From Bradyrhizobium neotropicale (GTDB lineage: Bacteria > Pseudomonadota > Alphaproteobacteria > Rhizobiales > Xanthobacteraceae): a stretch of DNA of 64,000 nucleotides. The stretch covers positions 109,228 through 173,227 of the forward strand of contig NZ_LSEF01000090.1 of the NCBI RefSeq assembly GCF_001641695.1. The letters are read 5' to 3'. The notes under the pieces are model-generated. The model had not been told where the DNA came from, did not search any database, and worked only from the letters and a program-made list of their open reading frames with translations. A program made the translations under genes and the position numbers. Below are positions 11,555 through 20,833 of the stretch, piece by piece. The number at the start of each line of letters is the position of its first letter. Position 1 is the stretch's first letter.

Positions 11555-14500
11555 TCAATGAAAATCCCGCGACGGCGGCAGGATGCGGACATCGCGCGGG
11601 TGGCGGATTTTCTGTGCGGGCGTATCGACGTGGTCGCGGCGGTCGTCGTTGAGGGGCTCGATCAGGGCGGCGCCGGCCGGCACCGGACGCTTGCGGCTCA
11701 AGGCATCATTGGTGAGCCCGATCAGATCGTGCGAGCGGTCGATCATGCGCTGCGCGATGAGATGCGTCACCTTTTCGGGGCTGCTCTGGATATAACCCTC
11801 GACCAGGATGAGGCGCGCGCCCATCACTTCCTTGCGGTAACGCTCCATGATCTTGGGCCACACCACGACATTGGCGATGCCGGTTTCGTCCTCCAGCGTC
11901 ATGAACACGACGCCGCTGGCGCTGCCCGGCCGCTGCCGCACCAGCACCACACCGGCACAGCGGACCCGGCGCCGCTCGTTCTCATGACTGACGTCCTTGC
12001 AGGCGACGACGCGCTCCCGCATGAACATCTCGCGCAAGAATTCCATCGGATGGCCCTTCAGCGACAGGCGGATGGTCTGGTAGTCCGCGACCACCTGCTC
12101 GGCGCGCGGCATCACCGGCAAAGGTCTTGCGCCCTCATCCGGCTGCTCGCGCGCGACGGCGGCCTCGAACAGCGGCAGCGGCACGTCGTCAGGCAGGCGC
12201 CGCACCTGCCACAGCGCCTCGCGGCGGTCGAGCCCGAGCGAGCGGAACGCATCGGCATCGGCGAGCAGGATCAGCGCGCGCTTGGGCAGCCCCGTGTCGC
12301 GGGCGAAGTCTTCCAGTGAGGTGAAGGGGCGGCGTTTGCGAGCGGCGACGATGCGGTCGGCCCAGTCCTGGGGGGTCTCCGCATTGTTCTGAGCTGTCTC
12401 CACCCTGTCATTCCACATTGCGCAAGTGCGCAATGGGGGCGCGCGAAGCGCGAACCCGGAATCCATCGAGCCGCATACGCCTGGCGGAATGGATTCCGGG
12501 CTCGCGCCTTTCGGCGCGCCCCCATTGCGCACTTGCGCAATGTGGAATGACAGCTGAGAGCGTTTCAGCCTCTCCTCATCCTCGTCCAGCCAGTGAAACC
12601 CATCGATCTGGCGGAAGCCCAACCGCACGGCGCAATATTTGCCGTCGGTGTTCTCCAGCGTGTTCTGCGCGAAGCTGTAGGAGACGTCGATGTCGCGTAC
12701 CTCGACGCCGTTCTTGCGGGCATCACTGACGATCTGTGCCGGGGCATAAAAGCCCATCGGCTGCGAGTTCAGCAAGCCGCAACAGAACGCGTCGGGGTGA
12801 TAATGCTTCAGCCATGAGGAAATGTAGACGAGCTGCGCGAAGCTCGCGGCATGGCTCTCCGGAAAGCCGTAGCTACCAAAACCCTTGATCTGGTCAAAAC
12901 AGCTCCTGGCGAAGTCGGGATCGTAGCCGCGCGCGACCATGTTGCCGATCAGCTTGTCCTCGTATTTGCCGATGGTGCCGACATTGCGGAACGTCGCCAT
13001 CGAGCGGCGCAGGCCGTTGGCTTCCTCGGATGTAAAATGTGCGGCCTCGATCGCGATGCGCATCGCCTGCTCCTGAAACAGCGGGACGCCAAGCGTCTTG
13101 TGCAGCACCTTGTAGAGCTCGTCCTTGTCGCCATGCTCCGGTGACGGCGATGGATAGCTTACTTTTTCCTGACCGTTCCGCCGCCGAAGATAAGGATGCA
13201 CCATATCGCCCTGGATCGGACCGGGCCGCACGATCGCGACCTCGATGACGAGATCGTAGAACGTCCGCGGCTTCAGGCGCGGCAGCATGTTCATCTGCGC
13301 GCGGCTCTCGACCTGGAACACACCGAGCGATTCCCCGAGGCACAGCATGTCGTAGACCTTGGGATCGTCCTGCTTGACGGTTGCCAGCTCCAAACGCTCG
13401 CCCTTGTGCTCGTCGATCAGGTCGAAGCATTTGCGGATGCAGGTCAGCATGCCCAGCGCCAGCACGTCGACCTTCATCATGTTGAGCGCGTCGACGTCGT
13501 CCTTGTCCCATTCGATGAAGGTGCGGTCGTCCATCGCGGCATTGCCGATCGGCACATAGGTGTCGAGCCGGTCCTGCGTGAGCACATAACCGCCAACATG
13601 CTGGGAGAGATGGCGCGGGAATTCGATCAGCTCGGTCGCAAGCTCGACCGCGAGGCTGATCATGGGATTGTGGGGATCGAGCCCGGCCTGCTTGACCTGC
13701 ATGTCGTTGAGGCCCTTGCCCCAGCTTCCCCAGACGGTGTCGGCGAGCGCGGCGGTGACATCCTCGGTCAGGCCCAGCGCCTTGCCGACGTCGCGAATGG
13801 CGCTGCGCGGGCGGTAATGGATGATCGTCGCGATGATCGCGGCACGGTGGCGGCCGTAGCGACGGTAGACATATTGCATCACCTCCTCGCGCCGCGAATG
13901 CTCGAAATCGACGTCGATGTCCGGCGGCTCCAGCCGCTCCTTGGAGATGAAGCGCTCGAACAACAGATCGACCTTGGTCGGGTCGACCGAGGTGATGCCG
14001 AGCACGTAGCACACAGCCGAGTTTGCCGCCGAGCCGCGGCCCTGGCACAGAATGTTCTGGCTGCGCGCATAGTGCACGATGTCGTGCACGGTGAGGAAAT
14101 AATGTGCGTATTTCAGCTCGGCGATCAGCGCGAGCTCTTTCTTCAGGGTAGCCCGCAGCTTGTCGTCGATGTTGCCGCCGAAATATTTCTGCACGCCCGC
14201 CCAGGTCAGGTCTTCCAGATGCCCTTGCGCCGTCTTGCTCGGCGGCACCGGCTCGTCCGGATACTGGTATTTGAGCTGGTCGAGCGAGAAATCGATCTTG
14301 TCCGCAAAGCGCATGGTCTCCACGATCGCGTCGGGGAAATCGCGGAACAGCCGCGACATTTCTCTGGGAGTCTTCAGAAACCGCTCGGCATTGGCTTCGA
14401 GCTTCCTGCCGACCGCCTCGATCGTGGTCTTTTCCCGGATGCAGGTCAGCACGTCCTGCAAGGGGCGGCGCGCGGGATGGTGATAGAGCACCTCGTTGGT

Positions 14501-15079
14501 CGCAAGCAGCGGCACCTTTGCCGTCGTTGCGAGATCGTCGAGCCGCGCGAGGCGACGCCGGTCGTCGCCGCGATAAAGCAGGCTCGCCGCCAGCCATACG
14601 CCCTCGGCGAGGCTCGCCTTGAGCTTGGCAAGGACATCCAGCGCCTTCGCCGGCTCGAAACGATGCGGCAGCGTCAGGACCAGAAGCTGGCCTTCCGAGA
14701 ATTCAAGGAGATCGTCGAAGGCGAGATGGCACTCGCCCTTCTCGATCCGCGTGATGTCGTTGCCGCGCTTGCCCCTGGTGAGGAGCTGGCACAGCCGGCC
14801 ATAGGCGGCGCGGTCGCGCGGATAGACCAGGATGTCGGGCGTGCCGTCGATGAAGACGATGCGCGCCCCGATCAGCAGCTTCGGCTTGTGCATCACCTCG
14901 GCATTGTCGAGCTCCTTGTAGGCGCGCACCACGCCGGCGAGCGTGTTGTGATCGGCAATGCCGATCGCGGGAATCCCCAGAATGCTTGCCTGATGCACAT
15001 AGGCGCGCGGATCCGAGCCGCCGCGTAGGAAGGAGAAATTGGTGGTGATGCCGATCTCGGCATAGGCGGGCGTGTTCAT
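11555..15079 (-). CDS. dnaE2: Error-prone DNA polymerase DnaE2 (SOS mutagenesis)
   Basis: 1174 residues from MNTPAYAEIG; the ATG overlaps the imuB stop (ATGA), which fixes the start. DnaE2 is the alpha-type polymerase that carries out translesion synthesis together with ImuA and ImuB after DNA damage. The PHP domain occupies about residues 1-215 (GITTNFSFLRGGSD, GIADHNT). The catalytic Asp pair lies in PPDIDVDFE near residue 385. An OB-fold follows near 1010-1090 (FMTLEDETGIANVVVWP). Oddity: about 50 residues (roughly 843-892, between LKRSQLS and NDRVETAQ) are encoded by a 149-base palindrome that keeps the frame open. Third gene of the imu cassette. Confidence 0.95.
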   Translation of the reverse strand: MNTPAYAEIGITTNFSFLRGGSDPRAYVHQASILGIPAIGIADHNTLAGVVRAYKELDNAEVMHKPKLLIGARIVFIDGTPDILVYPRDRAAYGRLCQLLTRGKRGNDITRIEKGECHLAFDDLLEFSEGQLLVLTLPHRFEPAKALDVLAKLKASLAEGVWLAASLLYRGDDRRRLARLDDLATTAKVPLLATNEVLYHHPARRPLQDVLTCIREKTTIEAVGRKLEANAERFLKTPREMSRLFRDFPDAIVETMRFADKIDFSLDQLKYQYPDEPVPPSKTAQGHLEDLTWAGVQKYFGGNIDDKLRATLKKELALIAELKYAHYFLTVHDIVHYARSQNILCQGRGSAANSAVCYVLGITSVDPTKVDLLFERFISKERLEPPDIDVDFEHSRREEVMQYVYRRYGRHRAAIIATIIHYRPRSAIRDVGKALGLTEDVTAALADTVWGSWGKGLNDMQVKQAGLDPHNPMISLAVELATELIEFPRHLSQHVGGYVLTQDRLDTYVPIGNAAMDDRTFIEWDKDDVDALNMMKVDVLALGMLTCIRKCFDLIDEHKGERLELATVKQDDPKVYDMLCLGESLGVFQVESRAQMNMLPRLKPRTFYDLVIEVAIVRPGPIQGDMVHPYLRRRNGQEKVSYPSPSPEHGDKDELYKVLHKTLGVPLFQEQAMRIAIEAAHFTSEEANGLRRSMATFRNVGTIGKYEDKLIGNMVARGYDPDFARSCFDQIKGFGSYGFPESHAASFAQLVYISSWLKHYHPDAFCCGLLNSQPMGFYAPAQIVSDARKNGVEVRDIDVSYSFAQNTLENTDGKYCAVRLGFRQIDGFHWLDEDEERLKRSQLSFHIAQVRNGGAPKGASPESIPPGVCGSMDSGFALRAPPLRTCAMWNDRVETAQNNAETPQDWADRIVAARKRRPFTSLEDFARDTGLPKRALILLADADAFRSLGLDRREALWQVRRLPDDVPLPLFEAAVAREQPDEGARPLPVMPRAEQVVADYQTIRLSLKGHPMEFLREMFMRERVVACKDVSHENERRRVRCAGVVLVRQRPGSASGVVFMTLEDETGIANVVVWPKIMERYRKEVMGARLILVEGYIQSSPEKVTHLIAQRMIDRSHDLIGLTNDALSRKRPVPAGAALIEPLNDDRRDHVDTPAQKIRHPRDVRILPPSRDFH
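12405..12553. repeat. 149 bp palindromic element inserted in frame inside dnaE2
   Basis: Left arm CTGTCATTCCACATTGCGCA and right arm TGCGCAATGTGGAATGACAG are exact inverted copies. Inside them lie nested pairs: GTGCGCAATGGGGGCGCG with CGCGCCCCCATTGCGCAC, and CCCGGAATCCAT with ATGGATTCCGGG, around a loop of about 20 bases. The element contains no stop in the dnaE2 frame and adds about 50 residues to the protein. Confidence 0.9.
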
Positions 15080-16656
15080 GCGAAGAGACCGTGCACATAC
15101 CAGTTGGCGGGAACAGGCTTGCCCTCCTCGTCCATGAGCTCGCTGTCGTAGAGGCCGTCGCGAAAGATCCAGAAGCGCAGGCCTTCGGCATCCTCGACGC
15201 GAAAATAATCCCGCGTGAGCTGCTTGCCGTCCTGCCGCCACCATTCCATGGCGATGCGCTCGGGCCCCTCCACCCGCACCACCGCATGCAGCGCGCGCCG
15301 CCAGGTGAATTGATGCGGCGCGCCGTCGGGCACGGTCGCGAACGGCACCTTGATCGGCTCCGGCCTGTCGAACAGCCGCAAGGGGCGCAGCGGCGGTTCG
15401 CTCTCGATGCGCGCCGGCCATTCGGCCTGCATGGCCGTGGCGAGATGGTGCTGCGCGGGTGCGGCCAGCACCGCGCGCTCCGGAATATGGGTGTCCTGCG
15501 GCAGGTGCACGACGACGCGCTTTCCCCCGATGCGCGCGGCGATGCGGTCGATCAGCGCGGCGAGTTCGTCATTGTCGTGGACATGGGCGTCGAGATCGCG
15601 CTGCTCCTGCACCACGATCTCGGTGCGGCTCGCCGACAGCCGCACCATGTCGAAGCCGAAGCCGGGGTCGAGGGGATCGGCGAGCGCATCGAGCCGCTCA
15701 CGGAACAGCCGGTCGATGACGGCGCTTCGCGTCACCGGCCGCCCGGTCTCGACCATGATCGTGCGCACCACGCCATCGGTGCGGAAGAAGGCGGCTTCCA
15801 GCCGCCGCGCGCCCTTGCCCTGCTTCTCCATGGAGGTAACAAGCGTATCGGCGAGCCGCGACAGCGTCATCGCGATCATGGTGTCGGTCGCGATCGGCTC
15901 GGCAAAGCGCTTCTCCACGATGTAGTCGGGCAGCGGTTTGCGCGGATTGATCGGCGCATCGCCCTGCCCCAGCGCATGCGCGAGCAGCGTGGAGAACCGC
16001 GCGCCGAACCGCGCGGTGATCTCATGCGGCTCGCGCGAGGCGACATCGCCGATGGTTTTGAGCCCCGCACGGCGCAGGCCGGTGGTAATGGCATCAACCG
16101 CGCCGAGCGCGGACACCGGCAGCCGGCTGACCGCTTCCGCCTCCCCGCCATCGGCGACGATGGTGCCAGGTACCTGCCGCGTCAGCGTGCGCGCGCAGAC
16201 CGAGGTGGCGGCGATCGCCGCGCTGACAGCAAAGCCTTGGCGCGCGAGCGCACGAACGAGCGTCTGCAACAGCGCGGCCTCGCCGCCGAACAGATGTGCG
16301 CAGCCGGTGATGTCCAGGAACAGCCCGTGCGGCGGATCGAGCGCCACCAGCGGCGTGAAGCGGTCGCACCAGTCGGCGATGTCGCTGAGCGTCTTTGTAT
16401 CGGCCGCGATGTCCGCGTCGAACACCTTCAGATCCGGGCACATCGCCCGCGCATTCGCCAAGGGCAGGCCGATGTGCAGGCCGAGGCGCTCGGCGGCCTC
16501 GTCGAGCGCATGGATCACCAGCGCGTTGTTGTCCTTGGTGACGACGATGCTGGGATCACCCAGCCCGCCGTCGAAGAACCGCTTGATCCGGTCGATGGGC
16601 AGGCGCGGCAGCCACAGGCTGAGAATACGCCGACGGTTCACTGAACAGGCACTCAT
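15076..16656 (-). CDS. imuB: ImuB, Y-family polymerase-like mutagenesis protein
   Basis: 526 residues from MSACSVNRRRILSLWLPRLP, the usual family start; upstream in-frame codons fall in the imuA overlap. ImuB is a Y-family homologue without polymerase activity. It binds the beta clamp and brings DnaE2 and ImuA to the lesion. Visible regions: N-terminal strand ILSLWLPRLPIDR, DITGCAHLFGGE where active Y-family enzymes have their catalytic carboxylates, and the helix-hairpin-helix segment GLRRAGLKTIGDVASRE. The C-terminal region has RIAMEWWRQDG and RDYFRVEDAEGLRFWIFRDG. Starts inside the end of imuA (101-base overlap) and ends in the dnaE2 start codon. Confidence 0.93.
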   Translation of the reverse strand: MSACSVNRRRILSLWLPRLPIDRIKRFFDGGLGDPSIVVTKDNNALVIHALDEAAERLGLHIGLPLANARAMCPDLKVFDADIAADTKTLSDIADWCDRFTPLVALDPPHGLFLDITGCAHLFGGEAALLQTLVRALARQGFAVSAAIAATSVCARTLTRQVPGTIVADGGEAEAVSRLPVSALGAVDAITTGLRRAGLKTIGDVASREPHEITARFGARFSTLLAHALGQGDAPINPRKPLPDYIVEKRFAEPIATDTMIAMTLSRLADTLVTSMEKQGKGARRLEAAFFRTDGVVRTIMVETGRPVTRSAVIDRLFRERLDALADPLDPGFGFDMVRLSASRTEIVVQEQRDLDAHVHDNDELAALIDRIAARIGGKRVVVHLPQDTHIPERAVLAAPAQHHLATAMQAEWPARIESEPPLRPLRLFDRPEPIKVPFATVPDGAPHQFTWRRALHAVVRVEGPERIAMEWWRQDGKQLTRDYFRVEDAEGLRFWIFRDGLYDSELMDEEGKPVPANWYVHGLFA

Positions 16657-17380
16657 CACATTTCCATTCCATGATCCACCGGCCACACGGGCCATGACGA
16701 TTGCGCAAGAGCTCGGCATCGAAGCGTGGTGCGCCCCAGGCATTCCACACCGAGCCCGGCGGCGAATGTGCCGCGCGCAACATCCATCGTGTCTCCGCAG
16801 TCGAGGGCAGCGGCTGCGCAGCCATCCGCAACAGGAGCCCGGTCACGCCCGAGGCCTGCGCGGCGAGCGTCAGCTTGCGGCTCGCCACGAGATCGAACTG
16901 CTTTGTCTCGCCCCAAAGCTCGAGCACGACGGCGCCGAGCGCATCGCAGGCGAGCGCGTCGGCCGACGTGCGCAGCGCGGTCTCGACATCGGCAGCGCGC
17001 ACCATCACCACGCGGCGCGGGTCGAGGCCGAGCTCGGCCAGTCCGCTCATCGACAGCGCGCCCGTTTCAACTTCCGAAAAATCCTGCCGCACCCACAGCA
17101 GTGGCCGGCGCGCCGACACGCGTCCTGCGAGACCCATGACGAAGCCCGTCGCGGCGGTACCCTGCCGCCCCTCGCAAAACACCTCGTGGATCGCTGCGCG
17201 CGCGAGCCCGCCCTGCAAGGCCCGATCTGCTTCCGGGTGGCCGAGTGCCACGCAATCGCGATGATGCGCGGCCTCCGCCGTCTCGATGCGCTCGATCTGG
17301 CCGCGCAAGGTCGCAAGCGCGCTTGTACGTGCGGTGGCGCATGATCCGCCAAAATGAGAGCGGTTTGGCGACAAGATCAT
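16556..17380 (-). CDS. imuA: ImuA, RecA-like mutagenesis cassette protein
   Basis: 274 residues. A strong AGGGAGG site sits 5-6 bases before the ATG at 17380. The family core begins at LRGQIERIE and continues with HEVFCEG, FVMGLAGR, PLLWVRQD, GLAELGLDPRRVVMVRA and CDALGAVVLELWG; ImuA is a degenerate RecA/SulA-like protein with no clear Walker A. The first dozen residues (MILSPNRSHFGG) appear to come from repeat-like DNA that also includes the inverted repeat just upstream, so the native start may have been displaced. First gene of the imuA-imuB-dnaE2 operon, 137 bases downstream of an SOS box. Confidence 0.88.
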   Translation of the reverse strand: MILSPNRSHFGGSCATARTSALATLRGQIERIETAEAAHHRDCVALGHPEADRALQGGLARAAIHEVFCEGRQGTAATGFVMGLAGRVSARRPLLWVRQDFSEVETGALSMSGLAELGLDPRRVVMVRAADVETALRTSADALACDALGAVVLELWGETKQFDLVASRKLTLAAQASGVTGLLLRMAAQPLPSTAETRWMLRAAHSPPGSVWNAWGAPRFDAELLRNRHGPCGRWIMEWKCDECLFSEPSAYSQPVAAAPAHRPDQAVLRRRAG

Positions 17381-17398
17381 GCGCCCTCCCTAAAAAGA

Positions 17399-17448
17399 GG
17401 AGCGCGATCGGACGCAAAACCGGCGACCACTTTTGCTGATCGCGCTCC
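17399..17448. repeat. Inverted repeat in the imuA leader
   Basis: GGAGCGCGATC at 17399-17409 and GATCGCGCTCC at 17438-17448 are exact inverted copies around a 28-base loop containing GCAAAACCGGCGACCACTTT. From memory, this loop core is a common rhizobial intergenic repeat. It lies between the SOS box and the imuA start, so it would form a hairpin in the imuA transcript leader. Confidence 0.7.
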
Positions 17449-17517
17449 GCATGCTCGCCGCTCCTTCAGAGGTGATTGCCGTGGCTCTCAAAAAGAAAAC
17501 CAGCGGCCGGCTCATTT

Positions 17518-17532
17518 GTTCATGATATGTTC
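17518..17532. promoter_or_regulatory. LexA (SOS) box, GTTC-N7-GTTC
   Basis: GTTCATGATATGTTC is an exact match to the alphaproteobacterial LexA operator GTTC-N7-GTTC. It sits between two divergent DNA repair units: 137 bases from the imuA start and 85 bases from the UdgX fusion start. LexA repression of imuA-imuB-dnaE2 is established in related bacteria; control of the UdgX gene from the same site is inferred from position. Confidence 0.88.
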
Positions 17533-17617
17533 TAATATAAAGCTAACGGCGCCCCTGGAGTCAATCGAATTGGTGCGTCCACGGATTCATGAGCAGAATC
17601 AATAGGATTCAGGTGCC

Positions 17618-19015
17618 ATGTACCTCATCACTCTCGACAGCGAGACCGATTTCGACGGCTGGCGCAAAACCGCACGCGCGCTCGCACTGCATCACGTCGC
17701 GCCGGCGGACGTGACGTGGAGCGTGCAAGGCCCCATGAAGAGCGAGATGCCGCCCGGCCTGTGCGAGGCGCCAGGCCTTCCACCGATCGAGGCCGACAGC
17801 ACCTTCAGCGTGCCCGCCGATTTCATCGAGCTCGCACGCGTCGCGATCCTGCATCGCGACGCTGAGCGCTTTGCGCTGCTCTATCGCCTGCTGTCGCGGC
17901 TGCGGAGCGATCACGATCTGCTCGGGACCAGAACCGATCCCGACGTCGCGCTGGCGACGGCAATGGCCGGCAGCGTGCATCGCGACGTGCAGCGGATGCG
18001 CGACGTCGTCCGCTTCCGCGAGATCGGACGCGAGCACAAGGCGCATTACGCCGCCTGGTTCATACCGGAGCATCACATCGTCGAATTTGCTGCCCCCTTC
18101 TTCGCGCGCCGCTATGCCGACATGCCATGGTCGATCCTCACGCCCGACATTTGCGCCCATTGGGACGGCCACGCGATCTCGTTCACGCCGGGGATCAGCC
18201 AGGCGGAGATGCCTGCCCCAAACCGGTTGGAGGATACCTGGCGCCGTCACTTCCGGCCGGACCAACCGATCGCACCGGAAGCGCCGAACAAGCGCCGGAG
18301 GAACCTGTCGGAAGCCTCGATACTTGAACCTCTGCTCTCTGATGCCGAACGCTGGACCGGCGGACGGATCAAACCGTCTCCGGAGCCGCCCATGAAGCGC
18401 AAATCCGCCGCCGACGATCTCGAAACGCTTCGCGAGGAAGCCGCCCACTGCCGTGCCTGCCCTCTCTACAGGGATGCGACGCAGACCGTGTTCGGCGAGG
18501 GTCCGAAGTCCGCCAATATCATGCTGGTCGGTGAGCAGCCCGGCGACAAGGAAGACCTCGCCGGCCATCCCTTCGTCGGCCCGGCCGGCCAGATGCTCGA
18601 CCGCGCGCTGGACGAGGCCGGCGTCGACCGCAGGAAGGTCTACGTCACCAATGCGGTGAAGCACTTCAAATTTGTGCCGCGCGGAAAAATCCGCCTGCAC
18701 CAGAAGCCGAACACACCGGAGATCCGGGCGTGCCGGCAGTGGTACGAGCGGGAACTGGCGGCAATCCAGCCCGATCTCGTCGTGGCCATGGGCGCCACCG
18801 CCGCCCAAAGCGTGTTCGGCAAGATCACGCCGGTCGGCAAGAACCGCGGCCGGCTGATCGACCTTGCCGACGGCCGCAAGGCCCTGGTGACGGTGCACCC
18901 GTCCTATCTGCTACGGCTGCCGGATCCCGAAGCCAAAGTGCTGGAATATCAACGTTTTGTCGAAGACCTGAAGATCGCTGCCGGCTTGCAGAAAAAAGCC
19001 GCCCGCGCCGCCTGA
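17618..19015 (+). CDS. DUF4130-UdgX fusion, uracil-DNA binding/glycosylase protein
   Basis: 465 residues, two domains. Residues 1 to about 250 form a DUF4130-type domain (MYLITLDSETDFDGWR, then HYAAWFIPEHHIVEFAAPFF and LTPDICAHWDG). Residues 265-455 are a family 4-like UDG of the UdgX type: CRACPLY Fe-S cysteines at 278 and 281, GEQPGDKEDLAGHPFVGPAG at 305-324, NAVKHFKF followed by GKIRLH at 356-361, and HPSYLLR at 427-433. In UdgX proteins the His of the KRRIH loop bonds covalently to uracil-derived abasic sites; here the loop reads KIRLH, with that His (361) and the middle Arg kept. DUF4130 and UdgX are more often separate genes. Divergent from imuA across an SOS box. Confidence 0.88.
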   Translation: MYLITLDSETDFDGWRKTARALALHHVAPADVTWSVQGPMKSEMPPGLCEAPGLPPIEADSTFSVPADFIELARVAILHRDAERFALLYRLLSRLRSDHDLLGTRTDPDVALATAMAGSVHRDVQRMRDVVRFREIGREHKAHYAAWFIPEHHIVEFAAPFFARRYADMPWSILTPDICAHWDGHAISFTPGISQAEMPAPNRLEDTWRRHFRPDQPIAPEAPNKRRRNLSEASILEPLLSDAERWTGGRIKPSPEPPMKRKSAADDLETLREEAAHCRACPLYRDATQTVFGEGPKSANIMLVGEQPGDKEDLAGHPFVGPAGQMLDRALDEAGVDRRKVYVTNAVKHFKFVPRGKIRLHQKPNTPEIRACRQWYERELAAIQPDLVVAMGATAAQSVFGKITPVGKNRGRLIDLADGRKALVTVHPSYLLRLPDPEAKVLEYQRFVEDLKIAAGLQKKAARAA

Positions 19016-19136
19016 CGGCTACCTGCACGCAATCGGCGGTGGAGAAGCCCCCGTCATTTCAATCGTTCGTCAACCATTTCAACTGGCTGTCACATGCCGC
19101 GAGCAAAATCGGGGCCTTGGGACAGGAGAATTTCCA

Positions 19137-20759
19137 ATGAGTGACGTTGCTTTGCCCGGCTCCATCGAGCCAGCCTTGCGTAGGGGGCCCGACCTCGACC
19201 GCGGATTTCATCCGCTCACTGGCGTGATCTACATGGGGGTCATCGGCGCTGCGCTGCTCTTCGTCGCCTACAGCATCTGGACCGACGTCGATGCCACCGG
19301 CACGCAGGTCAAGAGCATTGCGCCCTTCCTGATGCTCTTCGTCGCGCTTCTGATCGCGCTCGGCTTCGAGTTCGTGAACGGCTTCCACGACACCGCCAAT
19401 GCGGTCGCAACCGTCATCTACACCCGCTCGCTCCCCGCCCACGTCGCCGTGGTGTGGTCCGGCATGTTCAACCTGTTCGGCGTGCTGCTGTCCTCGGGAG
19501 CGGTCGCTTTCGGCATCGTCTCGCTGCTGCCGGTCGAGCTGATCCTCCAGGTCGGCTCCAGTGCCGGTTTCGCCATGGTGTTCGCGCTGCTGATCGCCGC
19601 GATCATCTGGAACGTCGGCACCTGGTATTTCGGCCTGCCGGCCTCGAGCTCGCACACGCTGATCGGCTCGATCATGGGCGTGGGCATCATGAACGCGGTC
19701 CTGCATGGCCGCAGCGGCACCTCGGGCGTCGACTGGACCCAGGCAACCAACATCGGCAAGGCATTGCTGCTGTCGCCGCTGTTCGGCTTCGCGCTCGCCG
19801 CCGGCCTGCTCCTGATCCTGCGCACCGTGCTGCTGCGCGCCACGCCCGCCTTGTTCGGCGAGCCGAAGGGCGACCAGCCGCCGCCGTGGTGGATCCGCGG
19901 CATCCTGATCCTCACCTGCACGCTGGTGAGCTTCTTCCACGGCTCCAATGACGGCCAGAAGGGCATGGGCTTGATCATGCTGATCCTGATCGGCACCGTG
20001 CCGACCGCCTACGCGCTCAACCGCGCGCTGCCGGAGGCCCAGATCGAGCAGTTCATCAAGAACTCGGACGCCGCGAGCAGGATCATCGAGGGCAAGGCCG
20101 CCGGCTATAACGTGATCGGCAACCCGCGCCCTGCCGTCACCAACTATGTCGCACAGCACGAGGTCACCGGCGGAACGTTCCCGTCGCTCGCCGTGCTCGT
20201 GCGCGATATCGCCAAGCAGGTCACCACCTACGGCTCGCTTGCCAAGGTGCCGGCGGAAGTCGTCGGCAACACCCGCAACGACATGTACCTCGTCTCGGAA
20301 GCGCTCCGCTTTTTGATGAAGGACAAGGAAGCCGAGCTCAGCGCCGACGATGTCGCCGTGCTCACCTCCTACAAGGGCTCGCTCGACAGCGCCACGAAGT
20401 TCATCCCCGGCTGGGTGAAGATCGCGGTCGCCATCGCGCTCGGCCTCGGCACCATGGTCGGGTGGAAGCGCATCGTCGTCACCGTCGGCGAGAAGATCGG
20501 CAAGACGCACCTCACCTACGCGCAAGGTGCCTGCGCCGAGATCACGGCGGCCGCCACCATCGCCGCCGCCGACGTCTACGGCCTGCCGGTCTCGACCACA
20601 CACGTGCTGTCGTCAGGTATCGCCGGCACCATGGCCGCCAACGGCTCGGGCCTGCAATGGGCCACGATCCGCAACATTGCCATGGCCTGGGTGCTGACCC
20701 TGCCGGCCGCGATGATCATCTCGGGCGTGCTCTACTACGTCTTCTCGCGCGTGTTCTGA
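19137..20759 (+). CDS. pit: PiT family inorganic phosphate transporter
   Basis: 540 residues. The two repeated signatures of PiT carriers are clear: GFEFVNGFHDTANAVATVIYTRSLPA near residue 80 and, in the C-terminal repeat, AQGACAEITAAATIAAADVYGLPVSTTHVLSSG near 460. An internal copy reads FFHGSNDGQKGMG. About ten membrane segments flank a central cytoplasmic loop of roughly 130 residues. It imports phosphate with H+ or Na+ at low affinity. Single gene with its own strong terminator downstream. Confidence 0.95.
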   Translation: MSDVALPGSIEPALRRGPDLDRGFHPLTGVIYMGVIGAALLFVAYSIWTDVDATGTQVKSIAPFLMLFVALLIALGFEFVNGFHDTANAVATVIYTRSLPAHVAVVWSGMFNLFGVLLSSGAVAFGIVSLLPVELILQVGSSAGFAMVFALLIAAIIWNVGTWYFGLPASSSHTLIGSIMGVGIMNAVLHGRSGTSGVDWTQATNIGKALLLSPLFGFALAAGLLLILRTVLLRATPALFGEPKGDQPPPWWIRGILILTCTLVSFFHGSNDGQKGMGLIMLILIGTVPTAYALNRALPEAQIEQFIKNSDAASRIIEGKAAGYNVIGNPRPAVTNYVAQHEVTGGTFPSLAVLVRDIAKQVTTYGSLAKVPAEVVGNTRNDMYLVSEALRFLMKDKEAELSADDVAVLTSYKGSLDSATKFIPGWVKIAVAIALGLGTMVGWKRIVVTVGEKIGKTHLTYAQGACAEITAAATIAAADVYGLPVSTTHVLSSGIAGTMAANGSGLQWATIRNIAMAWVLTLPAAMIISGVLYYVFSRVF

Positions 20760-20778
20760 GCAATCACAGAGCTCAAAG

Positions 20779-20809
20779 AAAAGGGCCCGTGCGATGCGCG
20801 GGCCCTTTT
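20779..20809. terminator. Bidirectional intrinsic terminator
   Basis: AAAAGGGCCCG, a short loop, then CGGGCCCTTTT. The 11-base stem with A-run and T-run on opposite sides can stop transcription of the phosphate transporter from the left and of the M20 amidohydrolase from the right. Confidence 0.92.
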
Positions 20810-20833
20810 CCATTTCCGCTTCGGTATTGAGGC

